Source: Bacillota bacterium (lineage in GTDB: Bacteria; Bacillota; Clostridia; Lachnospirales; Lachnospiraceae). From it: 64,000 bases of DNA. The DNA lies in assembly GCA_023398375.1 (NCBI GenBank), contig JAEWSH010000061.1:205703-269702 (forward strand). Reading direction: 5' to 3'. Below, one piece after another: positions 25,689 through 34,691 of the stretch (its first letter is position 1; the number at the start of each line of letters is the position of its first letter). Below the pieces are notes generated by a model. That model ran no database searches. It had not been told where the DNA came from and saw only the letters and a program-made list of their open reading frames with translations. The translations under genes were made by a program, and so were the position numbers.

Positions 25689-26975
25689 TTATTTTTTATA
25701 TTTGGCTTTTATCTCATCCCGCTGCTTTGCAAAATCTGCCATGGTTTCATCCAGGGTCTTCTCTCCGAGAAGATATAACTGTACCTGTTCATTAAAACTA
25801 TCATTGATTTCTCCATATCCCTCTTCATTTGGTTGTTCCAAGACCTTCTTTGCATTAAAAAATACAGATACACTATCTCTGCCCGCTGCTTTCATATAGG
25901 CATCTGCCGCACTTTGGCCTGCATAAGCATGAATCATTCCATTTTTAGAATAAATAACAGATCCTTCTTCACCACAAAGGTATTTTAGAAAATCATATGC
26001 TTCGTCCGGGTGTTTACTATTGGCAGTAATTGCTGCGAACTGGAACTGTCCCCATGTACTGCCTGCTTCTACTCCTTCTGGAACCGGCATCGGAGCTACC
26101 TGCCAGTTAATATCACATTCCCCTGCTGCCGCATGTTCCAGAAGCATCTGTACACACCATTCTCCGTTTGGCAGCATTGCTGCACGTCCACTTTCGAATT
26201 CACTGATATAATCAGGATTGGTTGCTACTATTTCTGAATAGCTCATATGCGACTGGTCCTTATTATAAAAACGATCCAATAACTCAAGAGAATAGGATAC
26301 TTTAGAAAGGTCATCACCATTTACATACTGACCTGCCTGTGTTGCCGCGAACTGATAAATCCAAGGAACCCAGTATCCTCCATAAATTCCTGTTTTGTCC
26401 TTGATATCCTTAGCAATATCTCCATATTCTTCCCATGTAAGCTGCTCCGGATACGGAATCCCTGCCTGATCAAAAATATCTGTATTATAGTAAAGAGCCC
26501 AGCAGGTACTTCTGGTCGGAAGTGCATAGAATTTTTCGTTTATGGAACTACCATTCCACATTTCTCCATACTTACTTGTATCCAGTCCACTTTTTGCAAT
26601 CCTATCCGTGATATCCAGAAGTGCATCGCTGGAAGCATAAGTAGTGACCTGTGCCATACCTCTGATATCCACTAGATCAACATCCGAGTTGCCTGCTAAA
26701 AGGACTTTCAGTTTGTCATCATAATCTTCGCTTGGAATGACCGTCAGATTTACATTTACCTTATCCTGCGAAGCATTATATTCATCCACCACCTGTCGGA
26801 TATAACTCTCCTCATCATGCCAGATGTAAAACGCTAAATCTACCTTCCCCCCTGCGGCTTCCTTTTCACCACTTTCACCGGCTGCAGAAGTTGCTGCATT
26901 ACTGGAACCACATCCAGTCAGCAGGCCTCCGATAACTGTCAAAGCCAACAACATTGATAAAACTTTTTTCTTCAT
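25689..26975 (-). CDS. Sugar-binding lipoprotein of ABC transporter
   Basis: Family 1 extracellular solute-binding protein, 428 residues. Signal peptide MKKKVLSMLLALTVIGG leads to the lipobox LLTGC; the mature N-terminus is a Ser/Ala/Gly linker. The conserved LPTRSTCWALYYNTDIF and LTWEEYGDIA segments are family hallmarks. It is the first gene of the permease/GH42/GH5 operon and captures the oligosaccharide. The start follows GGGAGGAAG; a reading-frame extension of 13 codons overlaps that site and was dropped. It is a clear paralogue of the upstream gene product (27119-28450). Confidence 0.93.
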   Translation of the reverse strand: MKKKVLSMLLALTVIGGLLTGCGSSNAATSAAGESGEKEAAGGKVDLAFYIWHDEESYIRQVVDEYNASQDKVNVNLTVIPSEDYDDKLKVLLAGNSDVDLVDIRGMAQVTTYASSDALLDITDRIAKSGLDTSKYGEMWNGSSINEKFYALPTRSTCWALYYNTDIFDQAGIPYPEQLTWEEYGDIAKDIKDKTGIYGGYWVPWIYQFAATQAGQYVNGDDLSKVSYSLELLDRFYNKDQSHMSYSEIVATNPDYISEFESGRAAMLPNGEWCVQMLLEHAAAGECDINWQVAPMPVPEGVEAGSTWGQFQFAAITANSKHPDEAYDFLKYLCGEEGSVIYSKNGMIHAYAGQSAADAYMKAAGRDSVSVFFNAKKVLEQPNEEGYGEINDSFNEQVQLYLLGEKTLDETMADFAKQRDEIKAKYKK

Positions 26976-27070
26976 TATTCTTCCTCCCTGTTCTTTTTGT
27001 AACAATTCAAACAACGCGTTTAGCGCTACTATAAAAATAATAAATAACCCTTTTCAATTAGGAAAGTCAG

Positions 27071-27119
27071 AAAAAAAATCCTCCCAGGGTATCTCATTCG
27101 CCCTGGGAGGATTTTTTTT
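27071..27119 (-). terminator. Intrinsic terminator after the anchored binding-protein gene
   Basis: A perfect 19-bp stem (27071-27089 and 27101-27119), GC-rich core CCTCCCAGGG, 11-nt loop, with T8 on the minus strand. It overlaps the last base of the upstream stop codon and isolates that gene from the lipoprotein operon. Confidence 0.9.
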
Positions 27120-28450
27120 CAACCTTTATGTAGTTTTCCCGTTTGCGTTCTTTCCGCAATAATCTCTTTTCGTTCCTTTTCGAATTCTTCCATTGTTTCA
27201 TCGAGGCCTTTTTCTCCACACAAGTATTTTTTTGCAAGATTCATAAAAACCTGATTAATGTCATCATACCTATCAAAGACGGGTATTTCCTGTATTCGAA
27301 AAGCATCAAAGAATACTCCAACATTTTTATTTCCTACAGCTTCCTGATAGACCTTACGGATCTCTTCATTACTGTAGGCACTCAGCATCCCATATTCAGC
27401 GTAAATCTTTGCACCGTCTTCTCCGCCCACGTATTTTAAAAATTCAAAAGCGGCTTCTTTTTCCTTACATGTGCTGGTAATACCTGTAAACTGATACTGT
27501 CCCCACGTCGTACCCGGGTTCATTTCCGGATAGATCGGCATGGGTGCTAAATCCCAATCCACTTTAGAAAGACCTTTTTCTTCGTCATCCATAATCATTC
27601 CTACAAACCATTCACCCATTGGCATCATTGCTGTTCTGCCCTGTTCAAAAATATCCAGCCAGTTTTCCTTTTTCTCCTCTATTTCCCGGATGCCCATATG
27701 GCTCTTGTCTATATTCATGAACTGATTTAATAGCTCCAGCGATTTTCTTTGGTAAGTCTGATCATCATCATACAGGTAATTCGATCTCTGAATACCAGTA
27801 AAATTAAATGCCCAGGCAGGGATATAACCGCCCCAGATAATTTCTCCTTCGGCATTTACTGTTTTGAGCCTGCAAGCGAGTTCCCTATATTCATCCCATG
27901 TAAGCTGCCCTGGATAGGGCACTCCCTGCTCCTTAAAAATATCTTTATTATACACGAGTGCCCAACAGGTGCTCCTTGTCGGCATACCATAATATTTACT
28001 GTTTATAATAATGTTGTTATACATATTTCCATAAACGGTGATATCAATATCACTTTCTAATATATCTTTAGTAATATCCGTCAGCATGCCATCAGCCTGA
28101 TATCTTGCCATTTGCGAAATGCCGCGAATTCCGATGACATCTATCTTTTTGCCTGCCTTTAGCAAATCAACAATTTCGTTATCAAACTCATCGCTCACAA
28201 GTACTTGCATTTCTACCTGAATATCTGGATTGATTGCATTAAAACTATCCACTATGGGACGCATATAGGATTCTTCTTCATCCCACGTATAATAGACGAG
28301 TGTAACAGGACCGCATGAACTGACAGTACTTTTCTCACTGCGGCTGATCCTCTCTTTTTCTCTGATATCAATATAAAAAAATGCAAGGAGACCGAAAAGG
28401 ATTATCCCGACTGCCAGAACTACACCAGCTGTTTGTTTGAATTTCTTCAT
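27119..28450 (-). CDS. Membrane-anchored solute-binding-protein homologue, probable sensor
   Basis: A 443-residue family 1 binding-protein fold that keeps the lipoprotein paralogue's motifs (MPTRSTCWALVYNKDIF; QLTWDEYRELA; TTWGQYQF). Instead of a lipobox it has an uncleaved-looking membrane segment at residues 10-28 (VVLAVGIILFGLLAFFYID) and no cysteine after it. It is divergently oriented to a histidine kinase and response regulator. I infer that it reports sugar to that kinase rather than feeding the permeases. The ribosome binding site is weak. A non-lipidated transport protein is the alternative. Confidence 0.8.
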   Translation of the reverse strand: MKKFKQTAGVVLAVGIILFGLLAFFYIDIREKERISRSEKSTVSSCGPVTLVYYTWDEEESYMRPIVDSFNAINPDIQVEMQVLVSDEFDNEIVDLLKAGKKIDVIGIRGISQMARYQADGMLTDITKDILESDIDITVYGNMYNNIIINSKYYGMPTRSTCWALVYNKDIFKEQGVPYPGQLTWDEYRELACRLKTVNAEGEIIWGGYIPAWAFNFTGIQRSNYLYDDDQTYQRKSLELLNQFMNIDKSHMGIREIEEKKENWLDIFEQGRTAMMPMGEWFVGMIMDDEEKGLSKVDWDLAPMPIYPEMNPGTTWGQYQFTGITSTCKEKEAAFEFLKYVGGEDGAKIYAEYGMLSAYSNEEIRKVYQEAVGNKNVGVFFDAFRIQEIPVFDRYDDINQVFMNLAKKYLCGEKGLDETMEEFEKERKEIIAERTQTGKLHKG

Positions 28451-28672
28451 TCTTTAGTTCCCATCTGCGACCTTTGGCCGCGTACAAATCAAGGGGGTGA
28501 ATGTCATTTATTCAACCTTATTCCTATCCCTTTCACAGTTATACCTGTCTTTCTAAATATCATATTCTATGTTCCAAAACAAGGTGGATGATTTTTCAAC
28601 CCCATTTTCCGGCCGCAAGCTTGAAAAGACTTTTCTATCAAATTATAATGGAACTTACAGGGAGGTATTTTC

Positions 28673-30184
28673 ATGTTCTATTTTACTTTTATTTTTCTTT
28701 TTACTTCCATTTTTTTACTTACAAAAGACAAATCAAGTATTTCTACTAAATATTTGATTTATATCATGGCCTCCTATACGATCGCACTTTACTCCATGAT
28801 GTTCTATCTATCCAAGGATACTTATTATTATAACACAGTATACAACTATTTTTCTTTACCTCCTTCCATGTGGAAAATTATGATGTTCTCAAATATAAAA
28901 CGGGAATTTCTGATTGTTGTCATGAATTTTGCCAGCTTATGTGTATTATATTTTGGTATTTGTTTTGCATTTTCTTTTCAAATATTTGAAAATCCTAGAC
29001 CTCTTTATTTTGTCAAAACATCCATTGCATTCCTGCTGGTCTTAGAATTTTTATTTTATCTCCCTTATACAACTAAAAATATTTATTTAAAACTTTATCC
29101 TAATTATCTTACCTTTACACAGTTTTTCGAATTATCCGAAAAAATACATATTCTCACAACTGCATTAAATATGGGTATTGTATTGGCAAGTATCCTGAGC
29201 TTACTTTTTTCTTATCATAAGGCTTCTCCGCTACGTATGATCCGGCTGCATATTTTTGCGGTAGGATTCTGCTATACTTTAGTCATGATTTCGTATTTTT
29301 TTATTTTTGGTACTTTCCCAAGAGTTCTTATAAAAGTTTCCAAAATAGCAGGAGGCGCAGTCACATTTCTTTCCATTCCGCTCAATCAGAAAAAAAATGT
29401 CAATCAGGTCTTTCCTTTTTATCTTATGATCACCTTCTTATTGATTGGATACAGCCTATATCGTTTTTCTACTGTCAATCGCAAAATTACACAGCAGACA
29501 TTTTCTCTCTCAAAGGAAATCGCCGCTTCCGATACCACATCAAAGGTATTCTGTCATTATATGAAAAATGAATTACTGGCGATCCAGTCTGAAGTAGAAT
29601 TACTTCAGATTTCCGGTAAAGACAATGTTTCCCAGAAAAATGTAATAAAGCGCTGTGAGAACCTGTATGACCGGCTTGACAGTATTCACAAAAGCACAAA
29701 ACCCTCGGAGCTCTGCCTCACAGAGGTAAATCTTTATCATTACATAGAAGGAATTTTATCCCACCTGTCCCATGAGTTAAAAGGCTATCATGTCGAATTG
29801 AAAACAGATGTTCCGTCCCTTACGGTCATGCTCGATACTAATTATTTTGAACAGGCCATGCATAATATTTTTACAAATGCACTGGATTCAATGAGTGCGC
29901 TTCCTTTAGAACGTAAAAATCTAAATATTTTAATCCAGCCAGTAAATAACTGGGTGGCAATCTTAATCAAAGACAATGGAATCGGTATCTCTAAAGATAA
30001 TATAGGAAAGATCTTTGATCCTTTTTATAGTTCCGCTCCTGTTGCAAAACACTGGGGAATGGGACTTTCACTGACCCACAAGATTATATCTGCACACGAG
30101 GGCTATATTGAGGCAGAAAGTCAGGAAAATGTCGGTACCACAATAAAAATCATGCTGCCCCGATTGATATATCTTAAGAATTAA
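28673..30184 (+). CDS. Multi-pass sensor histidine kinase
   Basis: A 503-residue kinase. Residues 1-270 hold about eight membrane segments with short loops and no large extracellular domain. Then comes a dimerisation/phosphoacceptor segment with His in CHYMKNELLAI (about residue 296), similar to the LytS/AgrC-type H box. A HATPase domain follows with N box HNIFTNALDSM, G1 DNGIGIS and G2 GMGLSLTHKI. It starts after AGGGAGGT and is followed 51 bp later by its response regulator. With no sensing ectodomain of its own, it may rely on the divergently encoded anchored binding protein. Confidence 0.88.
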   Translation: MFYFTFIFLFTSIFLLTKDKSSISTKYLIYIMASYTIALYSMMFYLSKDTYYYNTVYNYFSLPPSMWKIMMFSNIKREFLIVVMNFASLCVLYFGICFAFSFQIFENPRPLYFVKTSIAFLLVLEFLFYLPYTTKNIYLKLYPNYLTFTQFFELSEKIHILTTALNMGIVLASILSLLFSYHKASPLRMIRLHIFAVGFCYTLVMISYFFIFGTFPRVLIKVSKIAGGAVTFLSIPLNQKKNVNQVFPFYLMITFLLIGYSLYRFSTVNRKITQQTFSLSKEIAASDTTSKVFCHYMKNELLAIQSEVELLQISGKDNVSQKNVIKRCENLYDRLDSIHKSTKPSELCLTEVNLYHYIEGILSHLSHELKGYHVELKTDVPSLTVMLDTNYFEQAMHNIFTNALDSMSALPLERKNLNILIQPVNNWVAILIKDNGIGISKDNIGKIFDPFYSSAPVAKHWGMGLSLTHKIISAHEGYIEAESQENVGTTIKIMLPRLIYLKN

Positions 30185-30235
30185 TGATATGATATGCTTA
30201 CTGTTCATTTCAACTGTAAAGGAGTCTAGATAACT

Positions 30236-30916
30236 ATGATAAAAGTGCTGATAGTAGATGACATTGATCCGATTGCCAAGCGATATGAGGCGATATTAAA
30301 AAAGGATGGGGATATTGAAGTTGTTGCATGCGTACAGAGTGGCTATGAAGCCGTCATGATGGCCGCCCTGCATAAACCAGATGTCATTCTGATGGATGTG
30401 GAAATGGAGACACGGACAGCAGGGCTGGATGCTTCCAGACAGATTCTGGAGAAGCTGCCTGAAACCAAAATTATTATTTTGACAGTCTACGAAGATGACG
30501 AAACAGTATTTGCTGCCTTTCAGCTGGGAGTTACAGACTATTTTCTAAAGAATTCAGCCCCTTCTGAAATCATAACGTGTGTAAAAGATGCTTACAATGG
30601 CATGTCACCGATACGCCCTGCTATCGCCCAGAAAATCCGCAGGGAATTTCAACGTGTAAAAAACAACGAAGACAGCTTTTTCTATTGCCTGCAGATCGTT
30701 ACACAAATGACCCAGACAGAACTCGACGTGCTGGATCTGATGTGCCAGGGCTATTCACGTTCCCAGATATGTGAGATCCGCTGTGTAGAACTTTCTACCG
30801 TCAAAACACAGATACACAGTATCTTAAAAAAATTCAATAAGGATTCCATGAGCCAAGTCGTTTCGCTTGTCAATAAGCTGCAGATCATGGACTATTTAAG
30901 AAAGGGACGAGTCTAA
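30236..30916 (+). CDS. NarL/LuxR-type response regulator
   Basis: A 226-residue DNA-binding response regulator. The receiver domain has acidic pocket D9/D10, phosphoacceptor D54 in VILMDVEM and switch lysine K105 in FLKNSAP. The C-terminal helix-turn-helix (about 160-215) reads MTQTELDVLDLMCQGYSRSQ then VKTQIHSILKKF, a LuxR/NarL domain slightly divergent from consensus. It is co-transcribed with the kinase at 28673 and presumably controls the adjacent sugar operon. Confidence 0.9.
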   Translation: MIKVLIVDDIDPIAKRYEAILKKDGDIEVVACVQSGYEAVMMAALHKPDVILMDVEMETRTAGLDASRQILEKLPETKIIILTVYEDDETVFAAFQLGVTDYFLKNSAPSEIITCVKDAYNGMSPIRPAIAQKIRREFQRVKNNEDSFFYCLQIVTQMTQTELDVLDLMCQGYSRSQICEIRCVELSTVKTQIHSILKKFNKDSMSQVVSLVNKLQIMDYLRKGRV

Positions 30917-30971
30917 CTAAACAACAACTCTACTGCTCCAAATCAACGACCCGGGGGTGCCGCTTTCCTTC

Positions 30972-30990
30972 GCTTTATATAAAGCTTTTT
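30972..30990 (+). terminator. Intrinsic terminator after the response regulator
   Basis: Palindrome GCTTTATATAAAGC (30972-30985) followed by TTTTT on the plus strand, 56 nt after the response-regulator stop and just before the convergent HD-GYP gene. Confidence 0.6.
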
Positions 30991-30992
30991 CA

Positions 30993-32600
30993 CTAGTCAT
31001 CCGGCAATGAACGAACGATTTCATGGATATCATCTATATGATCCATCATCACATCTACAATCACAGGCGAGAACTGATGACCTCTTTCCTTTTTTATATA
31101 ATTGAGCACATCCTCAAATTTCCATTTTTCCTTATAACAGCGTTTCGAAAGCAATGCATCAAAAACATCTGCAACTGCAACAATCTCACACTCCTGCGGA
31201 ATTTCTCCTCCCTTTCTTCCCTCCGGATAACCCGTTCCGTCATAGCGCTCGTGATGGTAAAGTGCAATTTTTGCTGCCAGATTCAGAATAGGAAGCTTTG
31301 AGTCCTTAAATATATTATAACCAATTACTGTATGTGTCTTCATGTTTTCAAATTCATCGGCAGTCAGCTTTCCCGGTTTTAGCAAAATAGAATCTGATAT
31401 CCCGATCTTTCCAACATCATGCATGGCACTTGCAAGAGAAATAGCATGAACAGTCTCCTTATCATATCCTAAATTTTCTGCGATAAGACTGCATATCCGG
31501 GAAACACGTTTGAGATGATTGGCTGTAGAATCTGAACGGTTCTCGACAATTTCACTCACTCTGAAAATCAATTCTCTCTGTGTTTCGTCAGCATTCATAT
31601 CTATGATGAAATTGTCAATCGCAAGGGAGAAGTTGGTCAGGAACAGTTTGATCAGCTCTATATTTTCATTGCTGACACCCGCTTCAAGTACAATGTAATT
31701 CTTCACCTGTCTGTCAATATTCTGTTTATAGATACCAAGGAAATTTCCTTTGCGTACTACCATCTCTGCTGCTGTAGAATTCTCAAAATGCGCGATCAGA
31801 TCCTGCAGATCAGGAGGACAGGCCGCCAGATTCAATTCTTTTCCGATCATCTTTTCATACTTTCCTGTTCCTGCCAGTATCTGCGCCGAATCCATGATTT
31901 TGATAAAAGCCAGACCATCCATGGCATATTTATCGTCTCTGACATAAAAGGAATCTACTTCCACATCATAAAGTGCAATTACCTGATGAAGCATACCATT
32001 CAGAAATTCTGTAAAGGAGTGATATTTAAATAGATCCTGTGATGCATGGATCACTCGATGCAGACCTTCTTTATGGCGGTTAAGTGCTTTGATATTTTTA
32101 TGTGCCCGTAGGCATACATACATGGTACTGATCAGCTTCTGTACCGTAAGTTCCGCTTTTGCCTTATAATCGTCTATCTCATAATCGACAATTATTTTTT
32201 CCTCAGGCGCAGCGCCCGGCTGCCCTGTTCGCAAAATAATGCGGATCAGATTATTGTTCATCTCATTTCGTATGAACTTCACGATCTTCAGACCAGAGTC
32301 CGCGCTTTCCATCACTACATCCAGTAAGATGATCGCCGCATCGGGATTTTTTTTCAGTATTTCTATTGTCTCCTTTTCAGAATAAGCATCCAAAAATTCC
32401 ACTCCGGAACTTTCCATCTGAAAACCCTTTAACACAAGTTTTGTCATTCTGTGGATTTCCTCGTCATCATCCGAAATGATCACCTTATATGGAAGCTTTG
32501 TCAATTCGTTCTTTTTTGGAACTTTTGGATCGTCCTTCAAATCCATAAAATCCAATTTCAAGTTCTCTTCATTCAGTTCAATATATTCCCCTTTGTTCAC
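30993..32600 (-). CDS. Response regulator with DUF3369 and HD-GYP domains
   Basis: A 535-residue signalling protein. A receiver domain (about 35-165; acidic DDDEE, phosphoacceptor Asp in IILLDVVM) is followed by a DUF3369 sensor-like domain (about 180-345) and an HD-GYP phosphodiesterase domain (about 350-525; MHDVGKIG, LYHHERYDGTGYPEG, VADVFDALLSKR). HD-GYP domains hydrolyse cyclic di-GMP, which often controls motility. It starts with GTG overlapping the kinase stop by 4 nt, so it is the cognate partner. DUF3369 fused to HD-GYP is an uncommon architecture. Confidence 0.92.
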   Translation of the reverse strand: MNKGEYIELNEENLKLDFMDLKDDPKVPKKNELTKLPYKVIISDDDEEIHRMTKLVLKGFQMESSGVEFLDAYSEKETIEILKKNPDAAIILLDVVMESADSGLKIVKFIRNEMNNNLIRIILRTGQPGAAPEEKIIVDYEIDDYKAKAELTVQKLISTMYVCLRAHKNIKALNRHKEGLHRVIHASQDLFKYHSFTEFLNGMLHQVIALYDVEVDSFYVRDDKYAMDGLAFIKIMDSAQILAGTGKYEKMIGKELNLAACPPDLQDLIAHFENSTAAEMVVRKGNFLGIYKQNIDRQVKNYIVLEAGVSNENIELIKLFLTNFSLAIDNFIIDMNADETQRELIFRVSEIVENRSDSTANHLKRVSRICSLIAENLGYDKETVHAISLASAMHDVGKIGISDSILLKPGKLTADEFENMKTHTVIGYNIFKDSKLPILNLAAKIALYHHERYDGTGYPEGRKGGEIPQECEIVAVADVFDALLSKRCYKEKWKFEDVLNYIKKERGHQFSPVIVDVMMDHIDDIHEIVRSLPDD

Positions 32601-34501
32601 TTTTTATCCCCCTCTATCGGTATCGTAATTATGAATCTTAACCCTTTACCCTCGTCACTTTCAACTTCAATTCTTCCATTGAGCTTTTTCGTGACAAGAT
32701 TATACACAATACTAAGTCCTAAACCGCTGCCGCCGCATTCTTTATTCGTCGTATAAAATGGTGTAAAAAGATGACTTTTCTGTTCTGCTTTTAATCCGCA
32801 CCCATTATCTTCATAGGTAAGTAAAAATTGATGATTTCTCCTCTCCCCGCGTATGATCATTTTTCCATTTTCTGTATCCTTAAATGCATGTGTCAAAGAA
32901 TTCATAATGAAATTCGTTATGATCTGAGCAATGGCGCCCGGATAACTTTTTAGTTTCACATCTTCATCACAGATTACCTCAATGGCATGTCCGGTATTTT
33001 TATATTCATGCACCAGACTTATAACTATGCCCTGCAAGTATTGGCAGACCAAAAATTCTTCCATACTTTCGTTCGTCTGATCCACCGCAATTTTCTTAAA
33101 ACTCTGAATGATATTGCTTCCGCGTTCCAGATTGAACTGTAAAAGATCTAAACTGTCATTCATCATATTCATATATGCTAACAGATCTTGTTTTGTAAAA
33201 CTTCCTTCGACCAGAGCACGTCTGCATTCATTATTGATTTTCTGCATATAAGAAGATGTCGTGACACCAATACCAAGAGGTGTATTGACTTCGTGTGCCA
33301 CTCCTGCCACCAGGTTGCCCAATGCAGCCATTTTTTCATCCTCGTCAAGCCGCTGCTGATGGTATTTCAGCGAATGCACCATTTTATTGATATCAGAAGC
33401 AAGTGCACCTATTTCATTTTTATTCGGGATGTCGATCTCTACATCAAGTGAACCCTCTGCGATTATCGCCATATCCTTTTGAATCTTCAATACCGGAGTG
33501 AGCACATGCCTGTTGATCTGCCTGAATGTAATAAAAATGCATAGACATATCAGAATCAAAAATAAAATGACCAGCATGATAATACTGGTATACTCCGTCT
33601 GTTTTTGGAATACGATGACCGACCATTCACCAGAAATCCCCGGAAGGCTGATCGGCTGATAAGCGCATGCAATGATATCATTTCCTTCCTTGAACTGAAA
33701 TGACTGTGTTTTCAGATCCAGCGCATTGGAAATGATCTTTTTCATAGTCTCTGACAAATTTATTTTTTCGATACTGGTCATGATCTGACCATGATCATCC
33801 AAGGTATAATGACCATTTTCATCCAGTACAACTGTACGCTTCGTGCCTTCAACATAATTGATATATTCACCTTCACTTAGGTCAGAACTGGTAAGAACGG
33901 TCCCTTTTTTGTCCATGACAATATAGAAAATGTTCTCATCCCAGTACTTGCCGATCGTCTGTTGAATGAAATTCAACTTCAGGTCTGCGCCATAAATACC
34001 CACCATCTCATTGTCCTGATACATCGGTAAAAAAATCGACGTCACGAGCTCATTATGATTCACAGAAATATAAGCATCACTGACAAAGCCTGCCGCACTC
34101 TTCTGCAAGCGGCGGAACCACCACCTGTCAGAACGGTCAGCAAGTTCTCCGCTTGAACGGATGGTCTGCCTGCCGGTCATGTCCTGCACATAGATCATAC
34201 TAAAATAAGGAGACTGATTGACAAAATCCTCTAAAATCTCTCTGCCCGCCTCATTTCCATTGATAATGTCTTTATTTTGGGTCAATAATAGCGATTCATT
34301 GTATGCACCCCGAATAAGCTCATTTACGTTAGTCGCAATTGATACGGCAAGTGCTTCTGTCGTATACAACGTTTTTTCATGAAGCTTATTGTAAATGAGC
34401 ATTGTATTGGATATCTGAAGAATAGCAAACGGAACACTTATCAGCAGAATCACTGTAATAATTATGCGAACCCTTATCGAATAGAAAAAAGATTTCTTCA
34501 T
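32597..34501 (-). CDS. Cache-domain sensor histidine kinase
   Basis: A 634-residue kinase. Membrane span 1 (about 10-31), a double-Cache periplasmic sensor (about 40-295, with SDRWWFRRLQKSAAG and GIYGADLKLNFI), span 2 (about 303-325, LVILFLILICLCIFITF), HAMP, HisKA with the phosphoacceptor in GVAHEVNTPLGIG, and HATPase (NFIMNSLTHAFK, DNGCGLK, GGSGLGLSIVYNL). Cache domains sense small extracellular ligands such as amino or carboxylic acids. It overlaps the HD-GYP regulator gene by 4 nt, so a Cache ligand probably tunes cyclic di-GMP. Confidence 0.93.
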   Translation of the reverse strand: MKKSFFYSIRVRIIITVILLISVPFAILQISNTMLIYNKLHEKTLYTTEALAVSIATNVNELIRGAYNESLLLTQNKDIINGNEAGREILEDFVNQSPYFSMIYVQDMTGRQTIRSSGELADRSDRWWFRRLQKSAAGFVSDAYISVNHNELVTSIFLPMYQDNEMVGIYGADLKLNFIQQTIGKYWDENIFYIVMDKKGTVLTSSDLSEGEYINYVEGTKRTVVLDENGHYTLDDHGQIMTSIEKINLSETMKKIISNALDLKTQSFQFKEGNDIIACAYQPISLPGISGEWSVIVFQKQTEYTSIIMLVILFLILICLCIFITFRQINRHVLTPVLKIQKDMAIIAEGSLDVEIDIPNKNEIGALASDINKMVHSLKYHQQRLDEDEKMAALGNLVAGVAHEVNTPLGIGVTTSSYMQKINNECRRALVEGSFTKQDLLAYMNMMNDSLDLLQFNLERGSNIIQSFKKIAVDQTNESMEEFLVCQYLQGIVISLVHEYKNTGHAIEVICDEDVKLKSYPGAIAQIITNFIMNSLTHAFKDTENGKMIIRGERRNHQFLLTYEDNGCGLKAEQKSHLFTPFYTTNKECGGSGLGLSIVYNLVTKKLNGRIEVESDEGKGLRFIITIPIEGDKK

Positions 34502-34569
34502 AACCTCCCCCGATCCGGCAAAAATAATCCTTTATCTCGACAATTTTCATTATATTTTATTTATTTTTT

Positions 34570-34598
34570 ATATTAATCTTAATTTTGACAAAAGTCAA
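34570..34598 (-). promoter_or_regulatory. Sigma-A promoter for the Cache kinase / HD-GYP operon
   Basis: TTGACT (34598-34593), 17 nt, TAATAT (34575-34570) on the minus strand, about 70 nt upstream of the start. A dyad TTTGAC-N4-GTCAAA (34584-34599) covers the -35 box and may be an operator. Confidence 0.6.
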
Positions 34599-34625
34599 AT
34601 GAGTTATCTGTACATTAATAGATCT

Positions 34626-34654
34626 ATTCGAAAATTTAAATATAATTTTCGAAT
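34626..34654. repeat. AT-rich 11-bp inverted repeat between alcohol dehydrogenase and kinase genes
   Basis: ATTCGAAAATT (34626-34636) and its complement (34644-34654) are perfect, with a 7-nt loop, 38 nt after the dehydrogenase stop. There is no U tract, so it is an mRNA-end hairpin or a regulator site. Confidence 0.4.
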
Positions 34655-34691
34655 GGATCCAATTCATGTTTATTTGATAACACACCGAATT

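Noticed and set aside
28468..28478. Recurring CTTTGGCCGC at about 28470 and 58341
   Set aside because: Ten bases, two copies, no shared position relative to genes or dyad; treated as chance.
28501..28749. An 82-codon plus-strand frame with AAGGGGGTGA just before its ATG, overlapping the histidine kinase start
   Set aside because: The purine-rich site is almost directly against the ATG, the peptide is aromatic-rich without family likeness, and the kinase has its own well-spaced AGGGAGGT further down.
34591..34609. A 19-mer nearly identical to one at 51141-51159 (18 of 19 positions, AAAGTCAA then TGAGTTATCT)
   Set aside because: Only two copies, unrelated contexts, AT-rich; a chance match in 64 kb is plausible.
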